Part shown: positions 35,176 to 46,330 of the stretch, in pieces
Position numbering within the stretch: position 1 is the first letter of the stretch
Layout of the letters: the number at the start of each line of letters is the position of its first letter
Assembly (NCBI RefSeq): GCF_000276665.1
Contig: NW_004955402.1
Location: forward strand, 5,244,732-5,308,731
DNA: 64,000 bases
DNA from: Chinchilla lanigera
Lineage: Eukaryota > Chordata > Mammalia > Rodentia > Chinchillidae
Direction: 5' to 3'
Program-made: the position numbers and the translations under genes
Notes under the pieces: model-generated
Database searches by the model: none
What the model was told of the DNA's origin: nothing
Seen by the model: only the letters and a program-made list of their open reading frames with translations

Positions 35176-35256
35176 TTCTCTCTCCCCCCTCTCCCTCTCT
35201 CTCCTTACCTCCCTCTCCTTTCCTCTCCCCTCTTCCTCTTTCTCTCTCCCTCTCAT
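35176..35256. repeat. CT-rich low-complexity tract inside the LTR
   Basis: Almost pure pyrimidine (ctctctccc, ctctttctctctc units). It lies inside the LTR at the position where related LTRs here have a shorter CT run, so it looks like expansion after insertion. Confidence 0.8.
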
Positions 35257-35384
35257 TGTTTTGCTGTCTTCCACCATCACAATCTGTTGCCCTTCTGCAT
35301 GTGCCACCCTGCTTTGAAGCCAGCCTCTTATGGACTAACACCTCTACAAACTTTGAGCTAAATAACCTTCCCCCTTTAATTTTT

Positions 35385-35491
35385 TTGTTTGTTTGTTTTG
35401 TTTTTGTTTTTCTTCTGGTACCAGGAATTGAACTCACGACCTTGCGCTTGCCAGGCAGGCGCTTTTGCCACTGAGCTAAATCCCCAGGTCT
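35385..35491 (-). mobile_element. ID-type SINE, minus strand, in an LTR
   Basis: T-rich start, 'cttctggtaccaggaattga', 'actcacgaccttgcgcttgc', 'caggcaggcgcttttgccac', 'tgagctaaatccccagg'. Flanking 'cccctttaatttt' versus 'ccccgctttaatttt' (35370-35384 and 35492-35506) is a near-exact duplication. Confidence 0.9.
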
Positions 35492-35557
35492 CCCCGCTTT
35501 AATTTTGAGTGTTGAGTATTTTGTCTCAGCAATAAGAAAAGTGACTAAGACAGCAGG

Positions 35558-36030
35558 AAAGCCTAGATAATCTCCTAAAGTGGTCTGAGCTTCCATATCC
35601 TGTAGGGCATTGTTGGGCAGCAGGGGAAGGCAAAAACCTTTCAAAGGAGTCGGGTGGCAGGGATGGAAAGTAGTCTCCCAGCAGCAAATACCCAATGATA
35701 CTATATTCAAATAACACAAGAAAGAAGCCTCCAGGATCTCCTCAGTGCAGATTCCCCAGGCCTTGCAGAAGAAGAGTCCTGACGCTGGCCTCAAACATGT
35801 GAATTTGATGGGGAACTGAGCTGAACCAAAGCTCCCACAAAGCTCAGATGCAACTCAGCTTCAGCTCGGATAGAATCCATCCTTCCCCCAACTCTGGCAA
35901 CCTGACCGAATTGGGAAGTGCTTTTAATGGGGTAAATGTTACTAGTGAGTAAGTTTGCTTCTTACAGGAATTTGGGTTAGCAAGCCTGAAACTCCTCTCT
36001 GTGTGTAGTAGAATCAAACAAAAAATAAAA
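35558..36030. other. Intergenic; nothing recognised
   Basis: No gene or named repeat. Confidence 0.35.
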
Positions 36031-36178
36031 ATGTATTACAGATGGTGAGAGTTGGGTATTTCATGCTCAGAGAAAAGTTACAAATTAGGAAAGGAAGAAG
36101 GCAAGAGTCACATCTGGGGTGCTGGATTTCAATTAGAAAAACTAGTATGGATTCAAAGCTTAATGAGGACATTCATAG

Positions 36179-36180
<2 letters not shown>

Positions 36181-36210
<30 letters not shown>
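36181..36210. repeat. (GT)15 microsatellite
   Basis: Uninterrupted GT run. Its left flank (36151-36180) recurs at 37629-37658 next to the second GT run. Confidence 0.95.
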
Positions 36211-36216
<6 letters not shown>

Positions 36217-37057
36217 CAGTGTAGATATGTGTATTTCTGGACTGTCCTACTGAGACGAACTGGAGACCTAACACCACATGCACTGAGTGTACACCCAGAC
36301 CCAGTAGGGCGCAGAGCCCTGTCCGTCCTCCACAATCAGGGCTCCTTGGACAAAAGGGCTGGGTGAGGGGAACATGTGATGCCCTAGAGCATTTCAGGGT
36401 GCAGAAAGGGAAGAAGTACTCAGAAGAAGGCAGAGACATGACAGACAGCACAGGCTTCAACCTGAAACAATGTCCAAAGCTGGGATCATTTAAGTAACAC
36501 AATCATAACAGTAATAGATTGAAATCCATAGCATAAACTAAATATTCATGTGCTCCTACTAACAAAATGAATAGTTGAATAAATACGTGAGAGTAACTCC
36601 TCTTTCTTTCAAATTCCAATTAGCAACTATAGAGTGAATAAGAAAAATGGGAAAAGTTATCTTTAGAACACAAAAAAGGCCCACCAGTGAATGCTGAAAT
36701 TAGCAAACAAAAGTTTGAAGAGACACAAGATGTGTGTACAGACTCGATGCATCTTCACAAAAAGTTTATCATCTATAAAGAAAAAAAACAAAAAAAAAAC
36801 TGTAGAGTGGACAGACACAGAAGTTAACACCTTCAACAAATAATCAGTGTTGATACTACCAGTGAAAGGTGCATCAGCTTTATACACACTGTTATATGCC
36901 ACAGAAACATGACCATCCTTGCTATGAGGTGTGCAGTAATGCAGTAATGCATTACTTACACCTAATCATGAGAAAACACTGGACAAACATATGTTGAGAG
37001 ACAGTCTCCAAAAACCAGCTCTCTTCAACAATGTCAAGGTCAGGAGAGACAATGCAG

Positions 37058-37487
37058 CTTAAAGTTAGTATTTTCTTGTTCCTGAGACAAAATACCTGAC
37101 ACCCAAAGTTAAAGGAGGAGAGGTTTATTCAGCTCACAGTGTGTAGTTTTCAGTCCACAATCAGCTGGCTCCAATGCAGAGTGGCACTACAGGGGAGAAA
37201 ACACAGTCCATGGCATAGAAGGCAGGAAGCAGCAGAAGTGTCAGGCAGCAAGTGGCAAGTAGCAAGAGCAGTGTTCTTTCTGTGTCGTATTCTATCATTG
37301 GATAGAATTCTATCCCTTGGGGTGGAGAGCACTCACTTCCAGAGTGGGCTACCCTTAATCCTAGCATTCTACCATGGAATAATCTTGGCATCACATCCTT
37401 AATCCCAGCATCATACCCTAGATCCAGCCATCTCTGAAAGCCCCACCTATAATCACATGAGGCTTTGGGAGAACACAAGCCATAGCA
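37058..37487 (-). mobile_element. MaLR (ORR1-like) LTR, minus strand, inserted in L1
   Basis: 'ttagtattttcttgttcctg', 'agacaaaatacctgacaccc', 'agaggtttattcagctcac' at the left and 'acaagccatagca' at the right. Same family and orientation as 28834-29577, giving a second copy for comparison. Confidence 0.85.
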
Positions 37488-37563
37488 CAAGGAGACTGAG
37501 GAACTGTCACGTGCTGGGGAGATTAAGATTGCAAGACAATGAAATATGAGAACAAGCAAACAA

Positions 37564-37629
37564 ACAGCACAACTGAACAGACAGCACAAACAGCACAACT
37601 GAACAGACAGCACAAACAGCACAACTGAA
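37564..37629. repeat. 26-bp minisatellite, about 2.5 copies
   Basis: The unit acagcacaactgaacagaca + gcacaa is repeated at 37564-37589 and 37590-37615, with a partial third copy to 37629. Confidence 0.9.
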
Positions 37630-37658
37630 TTCAAAGCTCGATGAGGATGTTCATAGAA

Positions 37659-37665
37659 GTGTGTA

Positions 37666-37708
<43 letters not shown>
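37659..37708. repeat. (GT)n microsatellite
   Basis: About 25 units with early interruptions (gtatgt, gcgt). Confidence 0.95.
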
Positions 37709-37710
<2 letters not shown>

Positions 37711-37865
37711 GTGTAGTCAGTTTCTCAGTTCTGATCACTGGATGGTCATTGTGCAAGGTCTTAGCTTTAGAAGGAGCAGGTAAAAGTTGTACAGAATCTC
37801 TGTGTACTACCTTTAGAGCTTTTCTGTAAATTTAAAAGGATTTCAAAATAAAAGTTTAAAAAGAT

Positions 37866-38689
37866 GCCAAAGGATATAGTGGGGAAAAAGTTGGCAACTG
37901 GCCTGAAGAGGACATAAAGACATAGAAACTAGTTTAAAAAGCATCAAATGGAGATGTCAGAACTAAGAGCTGCTGATAGCTGGATCTTGTACAGCAAGAC
38001 AACTGCTGTAAGTGTTTGGAGGCTGGGTGCTGGTCCCTGGAAGGACGTGTGTGTGTGTGTGTGCGCGCACACGCACGTGTGTGCACATGTGTGCTATTTC
38101 CCAGGTAATTCTTACAACCAAGGCTGGGAACTAACCTAATGCAATTAGCATTAATACATCAAATAACTATACATGGTTGGCTGGGGATTCCGGAGACCAC
38201 TATCACATGGGAGACTGGCTAGAAAAACACAGGGAGCAGTACCTGGTTTTAATCTAGCATGCAGTTCCACTATGCTTTGAGATTCCACAGTTCCTCCCTC
38301 CCACATAGGACCACCCTGACTGCAGGCCTTTCTCCAGAGACCAGAGTGCCCTGTTTCCGCCTGGGGAAGCCCATAACAGACTCAAAGGCTCTCATAGAAA
38401 AGTCCAGGACTTTTACTGAGAGCTTGTCATATAGGCATTCTTGATTAAAATGCACGAAATTTCCAGACTCCCAGATAAAAGAAGGTGGTTAGCATACAAA
38501 CACATTGTTTGTATGAGCAGCTTGGGCACAGAGAGCTGTGCTTACCACCAGCAAAGGTTTAAATAATTGTAAGGAGCTGCTTTTTGGGCAACTTCTCAGA
38601 TGCCAGGCAATGGCCAGCCTTGCAAGGAGACCTTGATAAGGTCTTGGGCTAGGCATGGGAATCCTTCATATGATAACCCGTCACCATTA
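37866..38689. other. Intergenic; short GT/GC alternating tract
   Basis: A (GT)n run followed by 'gcgcgcacacgcacgtgtgt' at about 38048-38092 is alternating purine-pyrimidine. Otherwise nothing is recognised. Confidence 0.4.
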
Positions 38690-38912
38690 CTAGCAATGTA
38701 CTGAGCACCTATGCAAGGACAACTGCTGTACTCTTTTTATATAGATTATCTCACATAATCCTTATGACAGCTCCATGATGTAGGCTTACCTTCACCTATA
38801 CCTGATAAAATTTGAGGCTTAGAGATTTTTTTTTTATCCTAACAGCTAATTTACCCCAATGTCACACAGCTGGGAAATAGTTAGCTATCATTCAAACTCA
38901 AGGTCTAGTTGT
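38690..38912 (-). repeat. MIR SINE, minus strand
   Basis: 'tgtactgagcacctatgcaa', 'gattatctcacataatcctt', 'atgacagctccatgatgtag', 'aatgtcacacagctgggaa' follow the reverse-complement MIR order. Confidence 0.8.
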
Positions 38913-38989
38913 GACACATCCTGTTATGAATGTTCCTTCTTTGTTCACTGGAATTAATAGCTATCTCTCTTTTTACAAAGATCATATTT

Positions 38990-39352
38990 GAGGATAACAG
39001 ATGAGGCCTCCAAATGTACTGAGATGGTTCGTCTTAACGAGGTCAGTTTGATTGGTTTGCGAGATGCCCAGGGGATTTGTAAATCACCCTGCTGGGTGAG
39101 TCTGGGTGGGTCATGGAGGCATTGCCTCAGGTACTACATGTGCTCCCTTTCTCTGTTGAATGTTCATTTGCTGTACTTCCCAACAGCCAAGAACTAAGTA
39201 TCTTCTCTCCACTGCCCTGTTGCCACTATGTTTCTGCCATGGATTCAACCAACCATGGACTGACTCCAATTAAACCATGAGTCAAATTAAACTTCTTTAA
39301 ATTGCAAATATCAGGTATTATGTCTTAGCAATGGGAAAGCTAATTAATTCAA
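38990..39352 (+). mobile_element. ERVL-type LTR, plus strand
   Basis: 'attggtttgcgagatgccca', 'ggggatttgtaaatcaccct', 'gctgggtgagtctgg', then 'gccatggattcaaccaacca' and 'caggtattatgtcttagcaa'. The order is typical of ERVL/MaLR LTR 3' halves. The ends are uncertain. Confidence 0.6.
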
Positions 39353-39915
39353 GTACCTGGACAGACATTATGTAAATCTTATTTTTCCCATGTTACCATC
39401 ATTTTAACAAAAAGAATGATCTCCAGTATATCAATAAATACAGTATTTGAAACAATTATTATTAGGTGTAGTAAGGGTTTCCAAAATATCTTTTACATAT
39501 ACAATGATATAGGAAAATATGAATTTCACAGATTATCATTTTTTAAAAAAAGATGTAAGTATCTGGGATTTTGTTATCACATATTTGACTCCTGCTACAC
39601 TTGGGCCACATGGATTTTTTCCCTATGGTTACATGATGTACAACTCAAAGCTGCGAACAGGTCACCGACCCATTACAAAATGTTTGTTTCCATTGCCTCT
39701 CCTGTAGTCCTATTTCAATACACACTGAGCTCAATTTTTTCACTAATATGCACATATATACCTCAGAGCCTAGAAACCAAAAGGGGAAAGGAACTCTGCT
39801 TTGTGCAGGAACAATTTTCCTTTTGCACTCAAAGATATCTATTATCTTTTCCTGGATCCCAGTAATAGGACTTTGCACAATAATCAAGCCAGGAGGTTGT
39901 CTGTGAAAGCCTCAA
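39353..39915. other. Intergenic; nothing recognised
   Basis: A 149-codon open frame at 39416-39865 (+) shows no recognisable motif. It is AT-rich and is taken as chance. Confidence 0.35.
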
Positions 39916-40260
39916 AGACTGTTCTGTTGCTATAATGAAAGGCCTGATAGTGGGTCATTTATAAAGAATAGAAGTTTATTTGACTCATGGTTCTGGAGAA
40001 TCTGGACTTCAAGAGCATCACTAGCATTGGGTCCGGTGCTCGGGCTGTGTCATAATGTGGCAGAGGGCATCATATGGAGACCCAGAGCAAGTGTGCTTCC
40101 CAGTGTGTCTTCCTCTCCTTAGAAAGCCACTAATACCATCATCTGGGCCTCACCCTCATGACCTCTCTGATCCTAAATACCTTCCAAAGGCTCCACTGCA
40201 GAATCTATTAAAAATGAATGTGGCGATTAATTTTCTGACACATGAACTAAATCCTAGCAG
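39916..40260 (-). mobile_element. MST-like MaLR LTR, minus strand
   Basis: 'ctgttctgttgctataatga', 'tttataaagaatagaagttt', 'ctcatggttctggagaatct', 'taataccatcatctgggcct', 'caccctcatgacctctctga'. This is antisense MST order. The right end is uncertain. Confidence 0.7.
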
Positions 40261-40391
40261 GAGCTCTCCCTGTTTTGCTCTTGTGGTACAATCATCTCTC
40301 CTGGGGGAAGCCATGGCTATTGCAAAGTTTATGCTGCTGGAAGAATGTATGCCTACTTAGAATTGCAACTCAGTGTTAGCCTTGACAAAAC

Positions 40392-40608
40392 AGTATTCAG
40401 ATTAGAAGTCAACAAACTTTCCATCAGGGGTCAGATAGTAGGCATCTTAGGCTTTGTGGGCTATGTATCTCAACTATGCAGCTGTAGGGACCAAGTGGCT
40501 TAGGCTACATGCAAACAAATGTTTATGCCTGAGCTCCCATAAAACTTTATTCACAAAACAGGAAGCAAGTTGGGTAGGCTACAGTCTGCCAGAGCCTGTC
40601 CTAGAACA
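40392..40608. mobile_element. hAT-Charlie non-autonomous DNA transposon relic
   Basis: 'aagtcaacaaactttccatc', 'ggggtcagatagtaggcatc', 'ttaggctttgtgggctatg', 'cccataaaactttattcaca', 'gtaggctacagtctgccaga'. I am sure of the mammalian hAT family but not of its exact name. Confidence 0.75.
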
Positions 40609-40651
40609 TTAGAGACTTTGCCACATGTGTTTTTGTTCTCAAGATACCTGT

Positions 40652-40978
40652 GTCCGTTAGTCCATTTTGCACAACTATGACACAATACTTAAGGCCAGGT
40701 AATTTATAATGAATAGAAATGTATTGGTTCATGGTTCTAGAGGCTGGGAAGTCCAGGACAAGGCACCAGCATTTGCAAGGGTCATATTGACACATCTTCG
40801 CATGGCAGAAGGGCAAAGAGAGGGTAAAGAGCAAGCAATTGACTCACAGCTTCAGACCGTTTATAATTGGAATATACCCCCTCATCAACTAAACACCTCC
40901 ATGAAGCCTTGGCTCCCAACACTTTCATGGGGAATAGTTTTCAACACATGCTCTTTGGGAGACACCTCCATGCCATAG
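40652..40978 (-). mobile_element. MST/THE1-like MaLR LTR, minus strand
   Basis: 'gtccgttagtccattttgca', 'aggccaggtaatttataatg', 'gttcatggttctagaggctg', 'ggaagtccaggacaaggcac', and end 'gacacctccatgccatag'. Confidence 0.8.
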
Positions 40979-43370
40979 CGCCAAGGAATCAAGAGTTCCT
41001 TCACACATAATGGACTTTGTTGTCCCCCAGAGCATGAAGAGTCTCCCACTCAGGTGTGAGAATTTACAGCTGTGAAGTGCATGTGACCACTTTACAGAGT
41101 TAACTTTTTTGATGGTGGGTGCCAGTACTAATCATTTTTAAATACAAAAATGTAGTTAGAGCTTGTATGTTAATCAATAGCACACAGCCAGCATGTTTGG
41201 CATTGGGTCACACTCAACATAGAGAACAGCTGCCATCCAACTGCTTTTTTACAAAATATATACAGGTACAATGACAAAAGAACTATATCCAGATACTTGT
41301 CTGCTGTACTACATCTGGAGAGAGCTGGGTGTAAAGTTAACAGCTGTCAGAGGGGTCCTACCACATAGATATTCTCATGTGCCCACAATTTACAAATACA
41401 AAACTTCTAAATAGACCATTCAGAATCACAGTAGTTTTTTTCCTAGCTGCAATCTGAATTTAAAAATATGGCTGTTTTTATTCAGTGATTGGTTTGCACA
41501 ACATATAAATGCTGTCAGACACTATTTGAATTTTACCTACAGGTGTTTGGAGTATTCTCCCTCTGTTCAAAAACCGTGGGCAGTTGTATCAAACGGTAAT
41601 TACAGCCAGTAGATGGCATCTAATAGCTAGAATAATATTTTGGACCTATATTTCACATGGACTTGCTGATTCATGGAAGTTCATGCTCTGATATTATTTA
41701 TTTTGGGTCATTGTTAGTTTTCAGCCTTACTCATTAGAGTTAAATTTTAAAATTTCCATTCAATAAATTTTTATAAAGTTGAAGAAGAAAAATAATCCCT
41801 CAGTTTGATAGTTGTTCGGCAATTCCACATACTAAGCAGACTAATGTTCTGAATTTTTGAATGGATAGCATTTAAAGATTTTAAACATGGAACACAAGCA
41901 TTTCAAATATAGTTGGTTCTCTGGGATTGAATAAAGCCAACTTACTAATTGCTGGATCAGGACCAAAAGATATAATGAGTGTAATACCAAATACCTTCTA
42001 TTTTGGATACATTCCCTGGGAGTCAATTGAGTTTAAAAGTTTCACAAATAATTAAATTACTGGATAGGATAAACCAGAAAAAGCCAATAGATTGAATTCT
42101 CTTCCTCAATTTGCTTTATAGTTGACTGTATTTAGCTGTCTATAACTGCAGCAAACTAGTCATTAAAAACCTATCCATTTTCTTACATAAGCTCTACAGA
42201 ACCTCAGTGGGTTTCACTGCATATACACAGCATACTCTTTAAAGGAGGCAGGCTCTGGCAGTCTCAACTCTTTTCTTCTTCTGCAATATTTATTAGGAAG
42301 CAACTGTCTTATAAACAATTGGAGGTCACAAATGAAGAGAATGCTTCTGCGATCCATTTTCTGGCTGGTGATCTACATGTGTGGGTGTTTGTGTGTGAGT
42401 TGGATTGATTGCATACATAAAAGAGCATTCTTGGAAAAGAGAGTGACAGCGTCTGGGGGGAAGGAGAATAATCTAATCAGAGACTTGTTTCCTACTGTAA
42501 TCGGGAGCCGTAAAAACAGCCAAATCCCATGTCATGCTGCAGTAAAGGTTACATCAGCACTTCATCCAATATTTATAGTGGAAAAGAAGCCCTGCAGTCC
42601 GACTCCAATATGACATTAATCTTTCTGGTTCCTTTGTCCCACAATCCACCCTCCAATCACACTCCCACCCCTCTCGTCAGCTAAATGTGTTCCCTGGTGC
42701 CAGTCTGGAAATGGAGATAACTGACTGTAAAGTGTTGCTGTAACCAGAAATCCAAACCACACAACAAATACAGCACTGCATCACGTGCTAGGGAAGCCGC
42801 ATCGAGCCTTTTAAGTACCCAGATCAACAATCCCAGTTTGCTCTTGATTGAGAGCCTGCTATCCCCCTCTACCTTCACCCCCTTAGTTCTTTTGTAGGCT
42901 ATTTGGCTGGATCTAAGAACCCAATTTAGACAAGTACTAATTGGCAAGAGAAAAGCATAAAATTTTATCAAATGCATATATACATGGGATCTTCACAAGA
43001 GACTAAAGTCCAAAAACATGACCAAGGTATGATGCTTTTATACTTTTTAGACCACAAACAATATGTTTGTGAAGGAATCACAAGACAGATGCTTACCTAG
43101 ACTGAGTAGTAAGTTCTAGGCTATTAGTAGGAGACATATGGGGGTAGGGCACAACTATAGAAGTTTGGGGATAATAATGGCCATTTCAAGTTTGTTTATT
43201 TTGGTTTGCTGCAGCTCCAGTGACCAAACCTCAGTGATGAAGGCTATTTTCCAGCCTTGGTATACGAAGGACATTCCTTCCAAGAGAAACTTTATAGCTT
43301 GATGTGTATAAGGAAAGCCTAGCCACATGACCATTTCTGAAGTAAAAGTCTGTGTTTTTCAGCTTTCTGT
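40979..43370. other. Intergenic; CTCF-like site, otherwise nothing recognised
   Basis: AT-rich, unique-looking sequence. The stretch at about 42925-43200 resembles an old retroviral segment but I cannot name it. No exon recognised. Confidence 0.35.
41606..41620 (+). promoter_or_regulatory. CTCF-like core motif (14 of 15)
   Basis: ccagtagatggcatc matches CCASYAGRKGGCRSY except for T at position 14. It is in the opposite orientation to the 26732 site; the two point away from each other. Confidence 0.45.
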
Positions 43371-43807
43371 TGCTATGACAAAATACCTGAGAAAAACATC
43401 TTAGAGAAGGAAAGATTTATTTTGGTTCACTGTTTCAGGGGGTTTAGTTCACGGTTGGCAGTTGCATTGCGTTAGTTTTATGCTGCGGCAGAAATATCAT
43501 GGTGGAAGGATGTGGTGGAGGAAGACTGCTCAGTTCATGGCACCAAGCAAGCAGAGGAAAAGGAAACAAATCAGAAAAGAAGGGGCCAGGAACCAGATAT
43601 AGTGCCAAGGGTCACACTCCCAAGACCTGCTTCTTGCACTTAGGCCCCAGCACTTAACTTTCCATCATCTCCCAATAATGCCATCAAGTTACGCTCTCAT
43701 CAGTGGATGAATTCACTGACAAGTTAGAGCCCTCCTGATCCAGCTGTCTTCTGAAGTCCCGCTTCTGTACACGTCTTTGGGTGACATTTTAGATCTATGC
43801 CATACAC
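43371..43807 (-). mobile_element. MaLR LTR, minus strand
   Basis: 'ctgttgctatgacaaaatac', 'ctgagaaaaacatcttagag', 'agatttattttggttcact', 'cacttaactttccatcatct', and end 'gatctatgccatacaca'. Confidence 0.75.
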
Positions 43808-45819
43808 AGTTCCTTAAATGATTTTAGCTAGTCATAACTCATAGCAGTTTGGCATATTTTAAAACAGCACATCCTTAACTTTCTCACTGGATACAAGGCT
43901 TACAGTGTTAAGATCAGGAAAGTTCTGGGCAAAACAAGACAAATTTGTGATCCCATTTTTAAGAGGCTTATGCCTTCGGAATATGCAGGCATCATTAAAA
44001 ATAGTTACGACATTGTAATCACATAAAACAATCTCAAAGGTAGAATGTAGTATTGAATTCTATTCCATGAAGCCTGTTGCTGTTGAGACAAAGGTCAGGG
44101 TTTAAAACTCACAAGAGCCAGACAGCTTTGCTATGAGGCTCAGCTTCTTCCTTTGTCATCACCACTTGGGCTTGTAGGTTTAGGGATGGTGGGATGGGGC
44201 TTTGGAGAGCTACATAATTCAGGGAGTAAATAGCTACGTTTGGAACAGCATCTCAAATCGTAGATCTTCCTAGTGCTCATTCCCTGTGGTAACGCCTGGT
44301 CTGTAATACCCATTGCAAACTCATTTATACTCAAAAGAATACCTTTGAGCAGCTAAAAAGGAGTGCAGACAGGAGGACTCAATCAATGGAATTGCTCCAG
44401 GAGCTGCTCTGGATCGCTGGAGGACCATCAGGTGGGACTTGAAAACTGCTGCTTGTGAAGTCTATGCTCATTTCATAACAAGCTCTCTCTGCAACTTTAG
44501 TAAACAAGCTCTTTACAAACAGTTCCTCTGGTGGGGTGCAAACTGATATCTCCCCTTTACTGTAACAATTTAGGCAATAGCAACAAGTAGTCAAACAATT
44601 AAAGAGCCAGTTATGTAGTTAAAGGTTCCTTTCATCAGTGTGCGTGGAAAACTCCAAACTAACTTTATCCTTATGTAGGATAAGCAGTGTCATGTAAAAT
44701 GAGTTTGTTAAGACAAAACGTTTCTATCCTCTGATCAGCACCTCCTTGCTTTAAGCTATGGGAAGAAAGCAGAGGACCTCGCCCATCAGCCTACCTATGA
44801 GCTAGCTCCTGCTCCTGTGTTCATGCCTCCTAGCCCTCCCCTTTAACTGCCATCACCTTCTGAGATCAGCACCAAATCAGGACTTCTACTTACTAGCGTC
44901 TTGCTGCTACTTAGGCACCTTTATTGTAAAGGGGGCTTGAGCATCTCAGGATTTGCAGGGGAAGCTGGCCAGCTGCTGGGGCATAGAGCCCCTGCCTGGA
45001 GAGCAACAAACTGGCCATGTGGGCAGCGGCAGATTCATGGGATCCAGAAATAGGGTGGGCTATAGCAGGGTGGGTCTCCAGGTCCCCAAACACTAATTAT
45101 CTCCAAAATGCCAGCACATTTCTGAAAGCAGATGCTACAAAGCACAACAAAAGTTCCTTCTATGAGAAATGCCTTTCTCTGAAGTTTCCACTGGGAAAGC
45201 ATCAAGCATATCAAATGTGGCTCCCTGGAAGGACAGTGAGTAGCTGCTTGTATCTGTAGTTATTCCTGCATTCAGGAGAGAACAATGACAAATAGGTACA
45301 CTTTTACTGCAGATCCACTTGAGAGCTGGGCCCAGGCCAGGACTGCTAGGAGTCTGGGGTCAAAGACACAGGTACTCTACCAGCCAAACTCACCAAATGC
45401 CACCACCACCCCTTGCTTTTGTTTAGATTCTCTCTATGAGGTGGGAGGACTCACACCTGGTGCAGCCTGACCAGGCTGGTGCTGCAGGACCCCAGTATCT
45501 CCAGCTAAAAGAGAAGCAAGTGGCTTTTCCTTTTAGACTCTCCCGTCCTGCTGCTGATGCTGGCAGACTGGATACAGGAGGCTGTTACAACAATCCAGAT
45601 GTTGTCTGGGTGTCCTGAATCTGGGCCTGACATTGTCTACCTGGAGAGAGCACCAGAGCATCCACATCTGGGCTCATCCCATGGGATGGCCTTGTTCAGA
45701 TGGCAACCAGATGTCTATAATATCACCCATGCTCCCAATTGGCCACTGGTTGGTCAAGATTCTCACCACCCCTCCTCAGGTCTGGTAATGTGCTAGAGAA
45801 ATCAGGAGAACAGTTTCCT
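43808..45819. other. Intergenic; nothing recognised
   Basis: Open frames of 60-98 codons cluster at 45017-46035 but overlap in different frames without motifs. Confidence 0.35.
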
Positions 45820-46330
45820 GATACATTACAGGTTTATTTTATAAAAGACCTGACCCAAGAACAGCTAGATGGCCAGATGACAGGAGGCAGGGGGCAGGCT
45901 GGGGAGGGCCTTGGAGCTTCCCTGGCCACTCTGGGTCCCCACCTCCCACCCCTCTGCATGTGCAGCAGCCCAAACACTCTGGGAAGCACATGCTTTTGGG
46001 TTTTTCTGGAGATGTTATTAAATAGGCACCAATGATCAAATCATGGCCATGGATGATTAAGCCATTCTCCAGGGACCACCCCCCCACTCCAGAGCTTGAC
46101 AGATGGGGCTGAAATTCCAGCCCTTTAAGAGCATGGTTAGTTCCCCTGGCAACCTGTTCCTCATCCTTAGAGGCTCTTGAAAGGAAAGCTTATTTACATA
46201 AACCCAGAGCTGGCTGAAAGGGGTTTGTTAGGGGTAACAACAGATGCTTTCCTCAACTTTACCACTCATCACTGAGGAAATCACAAAGGTTTTAGGTGCT
46301 CTGGTCAGGAACCCAAATGGAAACCAAATG
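45820..46330. mobile_element. Probable old LTR (MER21-like), orientation uncertain
   Basis: 'aataggcaccaatgatcaaa', 'tcatggccatggatgattaa', 'gccattctccagggaccac' resemble the conserved stretch of a mammalian ERV LTR. The minus strand carries an AATAAA near 45832. Limits are approximate. Confidence 0.45.

Larger units (their letters stand above)
34964..35552 (+). mobile_element. MaLR (ORR1-like) LTR with nested SINE and 5-bp duplication
   Basis: Starts 'tgttatggttggtatctaga' and ends 'gtgactaagaca'. The exact duplication 'gcagg' is at 34959-34963 and 35553-35557. It contains a long CT-rich stretch (about 35176-35256) and a minus-strand ID SINE at 35385-35491. Confidence 0.9.
36031..37865 (+). 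mobile_element. L1M 3'UTR region, plus strand, interrupted by an antisense LTR
   Basis: Segments match the old L1M 3'UTR order: 'cactggacaaacatatgttg', 'agagacagtctccaaaaacc', 'aatgtcaaggtcag', [LTR], 'gaggaactgtcacg', and at the end 'ctctgtgtactacctttaga', 'tttctgtaaatttaaaagg', 'atttcaaaataaaag'. The part before about 36500 is assigned less surely; it shares a 30-base segment plus GT run with 37629 onward. Confidence 0.7.

Noticed and set aside
35132..35794. 220-codon minus-strand open frame
   Set aside because: It runs through a MaLR LTR, a CT-rich tract (giving a repetitive arginine/glutamate/glycine stretch) and a SINE, so it is an artefact of repeats.
37564..37629. CRISPR-like repeat array
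   Set aside because: It is a 2.5-copy direct tandem repeat without spacers in a mammalian genome, hence a minisatellite.
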